Source: Pectinatus sottacetonis | GTDB lineage: Bacteria; Bacillota; Negativicutes; Selenomonadales; Selenomonadaceae | Assembly (NCBI RefSeq): GCF_015732155.1 | Contig: NZ_WIQK01000001.1 | Location: 1,870,001-1,934,000 of the forward strand | Direction of reading: 5' to 3' | DNA length: 64,000 nt | Shown here: in pieces, positions 9,022 through 17,746 of the stretch | Layout: each line of letters begins with the position of its first letter | Position numbering within the stretch: position 1 is the first letter of the stretch | Program-made: the position numbers and the translations under genes | The notes under the pieces: generated by a model | Databases searched by the model: none | Told to the model about the DNA's origin: nothing | Seen by the model: only the letters and a program-made list of their open reading frames with translations

Positions 9022-9294
9022 TTATACTTATATTGGCTAGAAGTAATGTTTTTCATAATATTTTATAAAATATTAAATCTCAATTGGTATAATGCGACTT
9101 TTGCTTAATTATTAAAGATATTTTATAATATAATTGTAAAGATTTTTCGTAAGATATTATTTGCCAAGTTTACTTCATAAAATTTTGAATGTCAATGTTT
9201 TGAATGTGTTAAAGCTGATAAGTTTTTTCTAATGCTGGTAATGGGGTTCGTTGTTTTTTATAATTAAAAATAATAGAAATAGTGGAGTTATTTT
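9022..9294. other. AT-rich leader of the LevR-type regulator
   Basis: No gene. It is very AT-rich and separates the transporter remnant from the regulator at 9295. I see no convincing operator or hairpin. The regulator has only a weak ribosome-binding site (AGTGGAG before the ATG). Confidence 0.4.
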
Positions 9295-12021
9295 ATGAAA
9301 CGTATTGATAAAATATATGAATATATAAAAGAGGCTGCTGATAATGAGGAAATACAGGAAAAAGGATTGACTGCTATGCAGATAGCTGACCATCTGAATA
9401 TATTACGCAGTAATGTCAGCCGTGAACTTAATGAACTTTACCGCCAGAAAAAAATAGAAAAATTGCCTGGGCGGCCGGTTAAGTATCTTTATACCAATAG
9501 TGTGGGTGAAAAGTCGGCAGATAATAGAATTGTTGGGAAAGAACCAGAAAAACCACTTGATACAGCTTTTTGCAATTTTATCGGCAGTAGTTTGAAAGGG
9601 CAGATAGATCAGGCTAAAGCGGCAATTATTTATCCACCTGATGGATTGCATACCCTTATACTAGGGGAAACAGGGGTAGGTAAAACGCTGTTTGCTCATA
9701 TGATGTTTGAATATGGTTGTCAAGTCGGAAGGTTTAAAGCAGATGCGCCGTTTATTACATTTAACTGTGCTGACTATTATAATAATCCGCAATTATTGAT
9801 ATCGCATATTTTTGGTCATATAAAAGGTGCTTTTACCGGCGCTGATACTAATGCTGTAGGACTTATTGAATCAGCTGATCAGGGTGTTTTATTTTTAGAT
9901 GAAGTACACAGACTGCCACCAGAAGGACAGGAAATGATATTTTATTTTATGGATACGGGTACTTTTAACAGGTTAGGTGAGACAAAGCGAGAGCGCAAGG
10001 CCCGCGTATTGATAATTTGTGCTACGACAGAAAATCCTGATTCGGTCCTGACACGTACATTTAAGCGGCGTATTCCTAATATTATTGAAATACCACCATT
10101 ATCTGAGCGTCCAATAGAAGAAAAATTGGAAATTATTAAGCTGTTATTTTTAAAAGAATCGCTGTGTGTTAAAAGACCGATAAAAGTTAGCGGTGATGCT
10201 ATAAAAGCATTGATCGGAAGCATTGGTCCAGGAAATGTTGGGCAATTAGAATCTAATATACGTTTATTGTGCGCCAAGGGTTTGCTTAATATAAAAAAAC
10301 GTAAATATATAGATATAAACTATCAGATGCTGCCGCAGCAGATCAAGTCAGGCATACTCTCAATGAGCACTAAACGTATGGATATGGCAGCAATATCAGC
10401 TACTATTGGCAATGAATTTTATGTGACACCTGATAACAAGAAGAAATTACCTAAGGAAGTTGAAGATGACAAATTTAATTTGTATCAGATGGTGGAAGAT
10501 AAAATAAAAGTTTTAAAAAATGAAGGCATTGCTGATGATGTAGTGCAGCAGGTCATCATTGCAGATGTAAATGCATATTTAAAAGATTTTTATATAAAAC
10601 AAAAACAAAACGTCACGTTATCTGTCAGAGACAGGTTATTAAAGATTGTTGATGCGGATATGGTAGATTTTACACAGCAGGTAGCTGATCTTGTGGCAGT
10701 AAAAGTAAAACTTATTTCCAAAGAGAGGTTTTTATATGCTTTTGCTCTTCACCTTAGTTCATTATTTGCCAGGATAAAAGAAAAAAAGCAATTTCGTAAT
10801 TCATTGTCTGGCATGGTCAATACAGCTACACCAGAATTTGAGATTGCAAAAGAAATAAAAAAAATGATTGAAGATCATTATAACGTTGATATAGCTGCAT
10901 CTGAAACGGAATATTTTGCAATGCTGTTACAGTCCTTAAAGGAAGAGGACATAACCGATAAAATTGTAATTGCTGTAGCAATGCACGGTAATTATACGGC
11001 AAGCTCAGTTTGTGATGTTGCCCGCAAATTGTTCAGTGCTACAAAAGTGGAACTAATACCTTTTGATATGCCACTGGAATGTAGACCCAATGAAATGCTT
11101 AAACGTATTGTAGAAAAGCTTAGGGGAATTAATTGCAGTCAGGGTGTGTTGCTCATGGCAGATATGGGCTCCTTATGTAACTTTGGTCCGCTGATAAAAG
11201 AAAAACTGGGCATTCCTGTAATGACCATAAACATGGTAACTACACCTTTAGTTTTGGAAGCTATGCGGAAAGTGGATATGGCGGGAGTGACGCTGCCTGC
11301 TGTATATGATTCATTGAAAAGCTTTGGTGGCTATGATGATAATACTATTGTTACCAGCGATACTAAAAGTGACGTTATTATTACAATATGCAACTCTGGA
11401 GAAGGCACGGCTGAAAAACTTAAACATATGATCCGGGATATTCTGGTAAATGCTGGTATAGTGCATATTAAAGTTATACCTATAAGTTTATACGATATGC
11501 AAGATAACATAAAAAAATTATCAGAGAATTACAATATTATAGCCTCTGTGGGAATAGTTGATCCGCAGATAAATGCACCTTTTATTCCATTGGAAACAAT
11601 ATTGAGCGGTAAGGACAATGCCCTACTATGTCATTTGCCGGCAGCTCGTAATTTTTCGTCTAAACATATTGAAAATAATAATGTTGTTTTGCGTCGTTTA
11701 TGCATTGATGCATTAAATGAAATGTTGTTGTATTTAAACCCGGATAAAGTGGTAAATCTATTGTTATCATTTACAGATGAACTGGAGAGGCTTTTTTCCG
11801 CAGAATTTTCTAATGCCCAAAAATTGAAAATAGTAGTGCATACCGCATGTGCATTGGAAAGAGAAGTAACACACAATGATATAAGCTATAATAGTAAGTT
11901 GATAGGAAAAATCGAACAAAAAGATTTAGCTAAAGTAAAAAAAGCTGCAGGTATTTTTAAACGGATATTACAGCTTACCTTAAAAGATGATGAGCTTTGC
12001 TATATCGCAGCAATGCTGTAA
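9295..12021 (+). CDS. levR: Sigma-54-dependent PTS operon activator, LevR/ManR type
   Basis: A 908-residue activator that opens sigma-54 promoters and is controlled by PTS phosphorylation. Order of domains: N-terminal winged helix (about 1-65), AAA+ domain with Walker A GETGVGKT (124-131), the sigma-54-contact loop GAFTGA (178-183) and Walker B LFLDE (199-203), a PRD (about 465-550), an EIIA-mannose-like domain with MHGNY (about 560-690), an EIIB-like segment (about 700-800), and a second PRD near 820-905. It lies directly upstream of a mannose-family PTS operon with a consensus sigma-54 promoter, the expected target. Confidence 0.92.
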   Translation: MKRIDKIYEYIKEAADNEEIQEKGLTAMQIADHLNILRSNVSRELNELYRQKKIEKLPGRPVKYLYTNSVGEKSADNRIVGKEPEKPLDTAFCNFIGSSLKGQIDQAKAAIIYPPDGLHTLILGETGVGKTLFAHMMFEYGCQVGRFKADAPFITFNCADYYNNPQLLISHIFGHIKGAFTGADTNAVGLIESADQGVLFLDEVHRLPPEGQEMIFYFMDTGTFNRLGETKRERKARVLIICATTENPDSVLTRTFKRRIPNIIEIPPLSERPIEEKLEIIKLLFLKESLCVKRPIKVSGDAIKALIGSIGPGNVGQLESNIRLLCAKGLLNIKKRKYIDINYQMLPQQIKSGILSMSTKRMDMAAISATIGNEFYVTPDNKKKLPKEVEDDKFNLYQMVEDKIKVLKNEGIADDVVQQVIIADVNAYLKDFYIKQKQNVTLSVRDRLLKIVDADMVDFTQQVADLVAVKVKLISKERFLYAFALHLSSLFARIKEKKQFRNSLSGMVNTATPEFEIAKEIKKMIEDHYNVDIAASETEYFAMLLQSLKEEDITDKIVIAVAMHGNYTASSVCDVARKLFSATKVELIPFDMPLECRPNEMLKRIVEKLRGINCSQGVLLMADMGSLCNFGPLIKEKLGIPVMTINMVTTPLVLEAMRKVDMAGVTLPAVYDSLKSFGGYDDNTIVTSDTKSDVIITICNSGEGTAEKLKHMIRDILVNAGIVHIKVIPISLYDMQDNIKKLSENYNIIASVGIVDPQINAPFIPLETILSGKDNALLCHLPAARNFSSKHIENNNVVLRRLCIDALNEMLLYLNPDKVVNLLLSFTDELERLFSAEFSNAQKLKIVVHTACALEREVTHNDISYNSKLIGKIEQKDLAKVKKAAGIFKRILQLTLKDDELCYIAAML

Positions 12022-12123
12022 GCTAAAAAACTGCCTTGGAATTCCTTATTAATATTAATGGGAACTGTCAGGGCAATTTTTATTTTTTATCCGTTTTTGA
12101 CACAGTATAGTAAAATAATAAAA

Positions 12124-12236
12124 TAGTGTGTTGAAATATATTGCTTTTATTGCTTAGTGTGTTTAAAAACAGTGTGTAAAAAAATATGAGAAAATTTAGC
12201 ATCCCTGGATTATTAAGGATACTAGGCGACACACTA
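12124..12236 (+). promoter_or_regulatory. Candidate upstream activator sites for the LevR-type regulator
   Basis: The nonamer TAGTGTGTT occurs at 12124-12132 and again at 12155-12163. AGTGTGT recurs at 12171-12177 and its complement ACACACTA at 12229-12236, just before the sigma-54 promoter. Three direct half-sites and one inverted one upstream of a sigma-54 promoter fit an enhancer. The first two are 31 bp apart, about three helical turns. A weak, imperfect terminator-like hairpin for levR lies further left near 12027-12090. Confidence 0.4.
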
Positions 12237-12240
12237 ATAT

Positions 12241-12256
12241 TGGCACGATATTTGCT
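12241..12256 (+). promoter_or_regulatory. Sigma-54 (-24/-12) promoter of the PTS operon
   Basis: TGGCACGATATTTGCT matches the sigma-54 consensus (TGGCACG-N4-TTGCW). The invariant GG at 12242-12243 and GC at 12254-12255 are correctly spaced. The EIIA gene begins 38 nt downstream. Confidence 0.88.
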
Positions 12257-12293
12257 TATATAATTAAGTGATAAGTAAAGGAGGGATAAATAT

Positions 12294-12734
12294 ATGCTTG
12301 GAATTATTGTTGGTACACATGGACATTTAGCTGAAGAATTAGTTAATACCTGTGCTATGATTTGTGGGCGTCCCGATAATTTGGAAACAGTTACATTAGT
12401 TCCAGGAGAGGGTCCTGATGATTTAATTAGTAGATACAAAAAGGCCATTGAAAAAATGGATGCAGATGACGGTGTTATCATATTAAATGATTTGTTTGGC
12501 GGTAGTCCATACAATGCAGCATGCCGGATAGCGGCAGAAGATGAAAAATGTGGTATTGTGACAGGTGTTAGTTTGCCAATGCTGGTAGAAGTAATAAGCT
12601 ATCGTATGGCTGGTGAAGGTCTTAACGTCCTTGATGCTATGGAAAAAGCACAGAAAGCAGCTGCAGCAGGTGTACAAAAATTTCACAAGAGTACGATTAC
12701 GGTTGAAAATGATGATGAAGGAGACGATTTATAA
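12294..12734 (+). CDS. PTS mannose-family EIIA component
   Basis: Cytoplasmic phosphocarrier of a mannose/fructose/sorbose-type sugar phosphotransferase system, 146 residues. The GTHGHLAEEL motif places the phosphorylated histidine at residue 9. LNDLFGGSPYNAA is the usual active-site loop. AGGAGGG precedes the ATG. It overlaps the EIIB start by one base (the A of TAATG), so the two are translationally coupled. EIIA and EIIB are separate proteins here, unlike E. coli ManX where they are fused. Sugar specificity cannot be read from the sequence. Confidence 0.93.
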   Translation: MLGIIVGTHGHLAEELVNTCAMICGRPDNLETVTLVPGEGPDDLISRYKKAIEKMDADDGVIILNDLFGGSPYNAACRIAAEDEKCGIVTGVSLPMLVEVISYRMAGEGLNVLDAMEKAQKAAAAGVQKFHKSTITVENDDEGDDL

Positions 12735-13213
12735 TGAAAATTGTGTTAGCCCGTATTGATGACAGACTGATTCATGGACAAGTTGCTACAGTTTGGGCAA
12801 AGGTTACTAAATGTCAGCGCATAATTGTTTGTGATGATGAAGTGGCTGCTGATAATATTCGTTCAACACTGTTAAAACAGGTAGCTCCTCCCGGAATAAA
12901 ATCTAGTGTTGTAAGTGTTGATAAAGCGGTTCGTGTGTATAATAACCCTAAATACGAAAATGACAAATGTCTGCTTTTATTTACCAATCCTACAAGTGTA
13001 TTGCGTATGATTGAAGCAGGTGTCGATATTAAAAGCGTTAATATTGGCGGGATGAGTTTTAAAGAAGGAAAACGTCAGGTAAGCGGTGCAATATCTGTTG
13101 ATGAAAAAGATGAAGAAGCTTTTAAAAAGCTTAATGAAAAAGGTATAGAACTTGAATGTAGAAAAGTTGATACTGATAAAAAAGTTAATATCATGGATCT
13201 GCTTAAAAAGTAA
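12734..13213 (+). CDS. PTS mannose-family EIIB component
   Basis: A 159-residue cytoplasmic EIIB that receives phosphate from EIIA and passes it to sugar entering through EIIC/EIID. The signature RIDDRLIHGQVATVW gives His14 as the phosphorylation site. The conserved GGMSFKEGKRQ lies in the C-terminal half. The ATG start overlaps the last base of the EIIA gene. Confidence 0.94.
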   Translation: MKIVLARIDDRLIHGQVATVWAKVTKCQRIIVCDDEVAADNIRSTLLKQVAPPGIKSSVVSVDKAVRVYNNPKYENDKCLLLFTNPTSVLRMIEAGVDIKSVNIGGMSFKEGKRQVSGAISVDEKDEEAFKKLNEKGIELECRKVDTDKKVNIMDLLKK

Positions 13214-13233
13214 TTTATTTAGCATTGCATTTT

Positions 13234-13284
13234 AATGACCGGCAGTATTTTCTGTCCTATGGCAGATTGCACTGCTCGTTCATT
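13234..13284 (+). other. Intercistronic stem-loop in the PTS operon
   Basis: AATGACCGGCAGT (13234-13246) can pair with ACTGCTCGTTCATT (13271-13284) with one bulge. There is no T-run after it, so it looks like an RNA processing or stability element, not a terminator. It sits in the 150-nt gap between the soluble (EIIA/EIIB) and membrane (EIIC/EIID) genes. Confidence 0.4.
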
Positions 13285-13363
13285 GGGAGAATAGTTATTA
13301 AATTTGGATTAATATGTCTTTTATGTATATCATTATAAAAAAATAATATAGGAGGTATTCATA

Positions 13364-14182
13364 ATGGAAATTAGTAGTGCTCAACTTATCGCAATATTTA
13401 TTGTATCAGGTATCGCAGGAATGGGGAGCGTGCTTGATGAACTTCAGACACATCGTCCGCTTATTGCCTGCACACTTACAGGTGCTATCCTGGGTGATAT
13501 GACAACAGGTATTATTATTGGTGGTACATTGGAAATGATTGCTTTAGGCTGGATGAACATTGGTGCAGCAATGGCACCTGATGCAGCCTTGGCATCGACG
13601 ATTTCAACAATTTTGGTTATTGCCGGACATCAAAGTATAGGAGCAGGGATTGCCATTGCTATGCCATTAGCTGCTGCCGGTCAGGTTCTGACTATTTTGT
13701 GCCGTACAATAACAGTGTTTTTCCAGCATAGGGCTGATGGATTTGCCAAAGATGGAAATTTGCGGGGCATAGATATATGCCATTTAGGAGCTTTGGTTCT
13801 TCAGGGACTTCGCGTGGCTATCCCTACAATCTTAGTGGCTATGTATATTGGTACTGGTGCTGTTCAATCAATGCTGGATGCCATTCCCCCTGTAGTTACT
13901 GGTGGCCTTCAGGTTGCCGGTGGATTTATCGTAGTAGTAGGTTATGCTATGGTTATTAATATGATGCAGGCAAATTATTTAATGCCGTTCTTCTTCCTCG
14001 GTTTCGTTATTGCCGCATTTACTAACTTTAACTTAGTTGCATTTGGTGTTATAGGGCTTGTTCTGGCTATTGTATATATTCAGCTTAACCCGAAATATAG
14101 CAAACCGGCAGTTGCATCAGCTCCTTCAGGAAATGCAAATAACGGTAATGATGATGATTTAGATGACGACCTAGACGACTAA
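13364..14182 (+). CDS. PTS mannose-family EIIC component
   Basis: Membrane subunit of the sugar channel, 272 residues with multiple hydrophobic segments. It shows the family's N-terminal GMGSVLDELQTHRP and the GGTLEMIALGWMNIGAA loop. A strong AGGAGG precedes the ATG. The C-terminus is unusual: about 15 residues of Asn and Asp (GNANNGNDDDLDDDLDD), a very acidic cytoplasmic tail. EIID follows 22 nt downstream. Confidence 0.92.
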   Translation: MEISSAQLIAIFIVSGIAGMGSVLDELQTHRPLIACTLTGAILGDMTTGIIIGGTLEMIALGWMNIGAAMAPDAALASTISTILVIAGHQSIGAGIAIAMPLAAAGQVLTILCRTITVFFQHRADGFAKDGNLRGIDICHLGALVLQGLRVAIPTILVAMYIGTGAVQSMLDAIPPVVTGGLQVAGGFIVVVGYAMVINMMQANYLMPFFFLGFVIAAFTNFNLVAFGVIGLVLAIVYIQLNPKYSKPAVASAPSGNANNGNDDDLDDDLDD

Positions 14183-14204
14183 TATAAAAGGAGGAAGAAA
14201 TATT

Positions 14205-15023
14205 ATGAAAAAATTAACTAAAAGTGACTTTTTTTGGACTTTTATTCGTTCTAATTTTTTGCAAGGTTCGTGGAACATGGAACGTATGCAGGCTTTAGGG
14301 TTCTGTTTTGGTATGATACCAATAATCAAGAAGTTATATACTGGTGATGAAAGAAAAGAAGCACTGAAAAGACATCTGGAATTTTATAATACTCATCCTT
14401 TTGTTACAGCACCAATCATTGGTGTAGTAGCAGCATTGGAAGAACAAAAGGCAAATGGTAAAGATATCAGCGATGGCGTTATAAATGGTATAAAGGTTGG
14501 GATGATGGGACCTTTAGCTGGTGTCGGTGATCCTATCTTCTGGGGAACACTGCGTCCTATCACTGCATCATTAGGAGCTTCCTTTGCTTTGGGCGGCAGT
14601 TTATTTGGGCCTATTTTATTCTTTGTCTTGTTTAATCTTGTTCGTCTTTTAGTTCGTTGGTATGGTATTAAATACGGCTATACCAAGGGAACCGATATTG
14701 TTTCGGATGTCGCGGGGAATGCCTTGCAAAAAATTACAGAAGGTGCATCAATATTAGGGTTGTTTGTAATGGGAGCCTTAGTTAATAAGTGGACTACAGT
14801 AAATATTCCTGTGGTCATATCGACTATACACAAACAGGATGGAACAACTGTTGTTACGACTGTGCAGACTATACTCAACCAATTAATGCCTGGTTTGATT
14901 CCTCTGCTTTTGACTTTCTTGTGTATTAAACTCATGAAGAAGAAAGTTAATCCTATCTGGATCATCTTTGGTTTGTTTGCTGTCGGTATATTAGGATATT
15001 GGACAGGTATTTTAGGAAAATAA
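14205..15023 (+). CDS. PTS mannose-family EIID component
   Basis: Second membrane subunit of the mannose-family transporter, 272 residues. SNFLQGSWNMERMQALGF at the N-terminus and GPLAGVGDPIFWGTLRPI are family signatures. The C-terminal part is hydrophobic with about three segments. It is the last gene of the operon, followed by a terminator hairpin at 15041-15080. Confidence 0.94.
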   Translation: MKKLTKSDFFWTFIRSNFLQGSWNMERMQALGFCFGMIPIIKKLYTGDERKEALKRHLEFYNTHPFVTAPIIGVVAALEEQKANGKDISDGVINGIKVGMMGPLAGVGDPIFWGTLRPITASLGASFALGGSLFGPILFFVLFNLVRLLVRWYGIKYGYTKGTDIVSDVAGNALQKITEGASILGLFVMGALVNKWTTVNIPVVISTIHKQDGTTVVTTVQTILNQLMPGLIPLLLTFLCIKLMKKKVNPIWIIFGLFAVGILGYWTGILGK

Positions 15024-15040
15024 TTTATTGATACAGAAAA

Positions 15041-15080
15041 AGGAGCTGTTGCACTTTTATGTGCGGCAGCTTCTTTTTAT
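15041..15080 (+). terminator. Terminator of the PTS operon; short member of the CTGYCRCA hairpin family
   Basis: Arms 15041-15054 and 15061-15074 pair along 14 bp with three G-T wobbles and a 6-nt loop, followed by a T-rich run. Its arms (GCTGTTGCAC/GTGCGGCAGC) resemble the hairpin repeats at 32311, 44061, 58419 and 62945. Confidence 0.8.
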
Positions 15081-15102
15081 TTTTACTGTTAATTTAGTAT
15101 AT

Positions 15103-15151
15103 AAAAGAAATAAGCTGGCGCCGATAATGCAGGCACCAACTTATTTCTTTT
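15103..15151 (-). terminator. Terminator of the RNase J gene
   Basis: A 20-bp stem (15103-15122 with 15132-15151, one or two wobbles) and 9-nt loop. On the minus strand it ends in a T-rich arm and lies just past the RNase J stop. Confidence 0.8.
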
Positions 15152-15169
15152 ATGTTAATAATATGAATA

Positions 15170-16834
15170 TCATATTTCCATGATTATAGGAAGTATCATT
15201 GGACGGCGTCTGGTTTGTTCATATAAGAAACGTCCCAGCGTTTCACGCACATTAGATTTTATAGCAGACCATTCAGTTATTTTATTTTCTAAGCATTTAT
15301 CAAGGGTCGCTGCTACACGTTCTTTGGATTCATTCATGAGCTCCTCAGATTCACGCACATAGACAAAACCACGGGAAACAATATCAGGACCAGAAGCAAC
15401 ACAGCCTTTGGCTTTATCCATGGTCATTACCACAATGATGATACCATCCTGCGACAATTGGCGGCGGTCACGCAGTACAATATTGCCTACATCACCTACA
15501 CCCAGTCCGTCAATAAGAACACGACCTGCCTGGACTTTTCCTACTATTGCTCCTTTATCGCGGGTGAATTCTAAAATGCTGCCATTTTCCGCAATAAATA
15601 TGCGGTTCTTATTCATGCCTATTTCCTGTGCTAATTGAGCATGTTTTACAAGATGCCTGTATTCACCATGTACTGGTATAAAGAATTTAGGCCGTACCAG
15701 ATTATGCATGAGCTTAAGTTCTTCACGACTGGCATGGCCAGATACATGAATCCCCTGATCTCGGCCGTAAATTACATTAGCACCAAGTTTTAAAAGATTA
15801 TCAATTGTACGAGCAACAAGTTTTTCATTGCCAGGAATCGGGGTAGCCGATAAAATTATCGTATCACCGGGAACAATCCCTACTTTCCGGTGATCAGACA
15901 TTGCCATGCGGGTCAAAGCAGACATTGGTTCGCCCTGACTGCCAGTAGTTATGATAACTACCTTACTTTGTGGATAATTATTTATTTCATCTATATCGAT
16001 AATTGTTCCCTCAGGGGCATGAATGTAACCTAATTTTAAAGAAATAGTTACAACATTTATCATACTGCGTCCGAGGATGGCAACGCGACGGCGATATTTT
16101 ACAGCAGTATCGATTACCTGCTGTATGCGATGAACATTTGAAGAAAATGTAGCGATAATAATGCGTTCGCGGGCATTGCGAAAAATTTTATCAAAAGCAA
16201 CTCCGACAGTTTTTTCACTTGGTGTGTGTCCTTCACGTTCAGCATTTGTGCTGTCAGCCATCATGACGAGGACACCACGATTGCCTAAACTGGAAAATGC
16301 ACGAAAATCTGTCATTTTACCATCGACCGGAGTATAGTCAAATTTGAAATCTCCCGTATGAACTATCATACCTAGCGGAGTTTTTATTGATAGCCCGCAG
16401 GCATCAGCAATACTGTGGTTAACACGGATAAAACCGACACTGAAACATCCAGCCGAGATAATATCACCATGTGATACAGGATGAAGATTACTGGAGTCTA
16501 CATTATTTTCTTTTAAACGTCCTTCCAATATACCAAGTGTTAAACGAGTTCCGTAAATAGGAGCACTGATCTGCTTTAAAATATATGGCAGCGCCCCGAT
16601 GTGATCTTCATGCCCATGGGTTAAAACTATAGCTTTTATATGATCTTTGTTTTCCACTAGATAAGAAATATCAGGAATAACGAGATCAATTCCTGGCATA
16701 TCTTCATCAGGAAACATTAGACCAGCATCAATTAGGAGAATTTCATCACCATAACGGATAACCGTCATGTTTTTTCCGATTTCTCCCAGCCCACCCAAGG
16801 GAATAATCTGCAATTTTTGCAGTTCCTTTGCCAA
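15170..16834 (-). CDS. rnj: Ribonuclease J
   Basis: Metallo-beta-lactamase/beta-CASP ribonuclease of 554 residues, the main 5'-3' exonuclease (and endonuclease) of Firmicute mRNA decay and rRNA maturation. The zinc motif HGHEDH is at residues 73-78, followed by further metal ligands (HTGDF) and the beta-CASP and C-terminal domains with SGHASREELKLM. Length equals the family norm. AGGTGC precedes the ATG on the minus strand. One RNase J gene is seen; whether a second paralogue exists elsewhere is unknown. Confidence 0.95.
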   Translation of the reverse strand: MAKELQKLQIIPLGGLGEIGKNMTVIRYGDEILLIDAGLMFPDEDMPGIDLVIPDISYLVENKDHIKAIVLTHGHEDHIGALPYILKQISAPIYGTRLTLGILEGRLKENNVDSSNLHPVSHGDIISAGCFSVGFIRVNHSIADACGLSIKTPLGMIVHTGDFKFDYTPVDGKMTDFRAFSSLGNRGVLVMMADSTNAEREGHTPSEKTVGVAFDKIFRNARERIIIATFSSNVHRIQQVIDTAVKYRRRVAILGRSMINVVTISLKLGYIHAPEGTIIDIDEINNYPQSKVVIITTGSQGEPMSALTRMAMSDHRKVGIVPGDTIILSATPIPGNEKLVARTIDNLLKLGANVIYGRDQGIHVSGHASREELKLMHNLVRPKFFIPVHGEYRHLVKHAQLAQEIGMNKNRIFIAENGSILEFTRDKGAIVGKVQAGRVLIDGLGVGDVGNIVLRDRRQLSQDGIIIVVMTMDKAKGCVASGPDIVSRGFVYVRESEELMNESKERVAATLDKCLENKITEWSAIKSNVRETLGRFLYEQTRRRPMILPIIMEI

Positions 16835-17139
16835 AAAATAGCACCTCCAAAAATGTAAAAAAATATATTTTAATTTAATTATCTGTGATACGTTAAAAAT
16901 ATAGAAAATGTCCGCACAATAATTATCTACTATATTATATAACTAATCCTGTGCTAAAGCAATCCCCTGCTTTTCAGGTAGTAAGCACAAGGTTACGTGT
17001 TTTTGTTTATCGGGTATGATAATAATATTCTCTGCTGTTGCCTAGTGGGCAAGATATGAATATAATTATAGAAACCTTATATTTTTTTGCAATTTATATA
17101 CTGGTGCAACAAAAATTTATTAAAAAATGGAGTGATAAG
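16835..17139. other. Divergent promoter region, nothing specific recognised
   Basis: About 305 nt between RNase J and the YhcH-family gene. It is AT-rich. A short imperfect dyad occurs around 16968-16982 (CTGCTTTTCAGGTAG). I see no gene, riboswitch or strong terminator. Confidence 0.4.
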
Positions 17140-17592
17140 ATGATTTTTGGCAATGTTTTGCAGTTGGATGAGATGAATCTGCCGCAGAAAATTATGACTT
17201 GTTTCCAATATTATAAGAATAATGCATTGAATGAGAGAAAAACAGGCACGTATGAAATTGACGGCAGAAATATTTTTGTAAATATCGACGAATATGAAAC
17301 GCGTTATCGTCAGCAATGTTTTTGGGAAGCACATAAAAAATATATAGATATGCATATTTTATTGTCAGGCACAGAAAAAATAGATACAGGCTTTGCTAAA
17401 GATATGCAGGAAAAAAGTTATAATGAGGAAAAAGATCTGCTAATTATGGAAGGGAAAAAACAAGCAACAGTAATTCTGGTAAATCCAGGGGATTTTCTTG
17501 TCTGTTTTCCTAATGATGTTCATCGTACAGCCATAGCTGTTGATAGACAAAATCAGATAAAAAAAAGCATATTCAAAATAAGATTGGCTTGA
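17140..17592 (+). CDS. YhcH/YjgK/YiaL family protein
   Basis: A 150-residue cupin-like protein of the DUF386 family, some members of which act on sugar acids or sialic-acid derivatives; the substrate here is not known. EAHKKYIDMHILLSGTEKI carries the conserved metal-binding residues, and NPGDFLVCFPNDVHRTAI follows near the C-terminus. I chose ATG 17140 because GGAG lies 8 nt upstream. A longer in-frame ATG at 17038 has no ribosome-binding site, and the extra residues are not typical of the family. Confidence 0.8.
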   Translation: MIFGNVLQLDEMNLPQKIMTCFQYYKNNALNERKTGTYEIDGRNIFVNIDEYETRYRQQCFWEAHKKYIDMHILLSGTEKIDTGFAKDMQEKSYNEEKDLLIMEGKKQATVILVNPGDFLVCFPNDVHRTAIAVDRQNQIKKSIFKIRLA

Positions 17593-17746
17593 AAAAACTT
17601 GCTTTTTTAGCCATAATGTGATAACCTATCTCTAGATTAGAAATAGACAAGGGAAGATGTTGAGGAAACATGGATACTCATACAAAATTTCCTCTGAATG
17701 TTTTTAATCGAAAAAACAATATAATTTATAGGAGGAATTTTCTATT

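Noticed and set aside
15180-15638. Plus-strand ORFs in the RNase J gene
   Set aside because: Antisense shadows of a conserved gene with no ribosome-binding sites.
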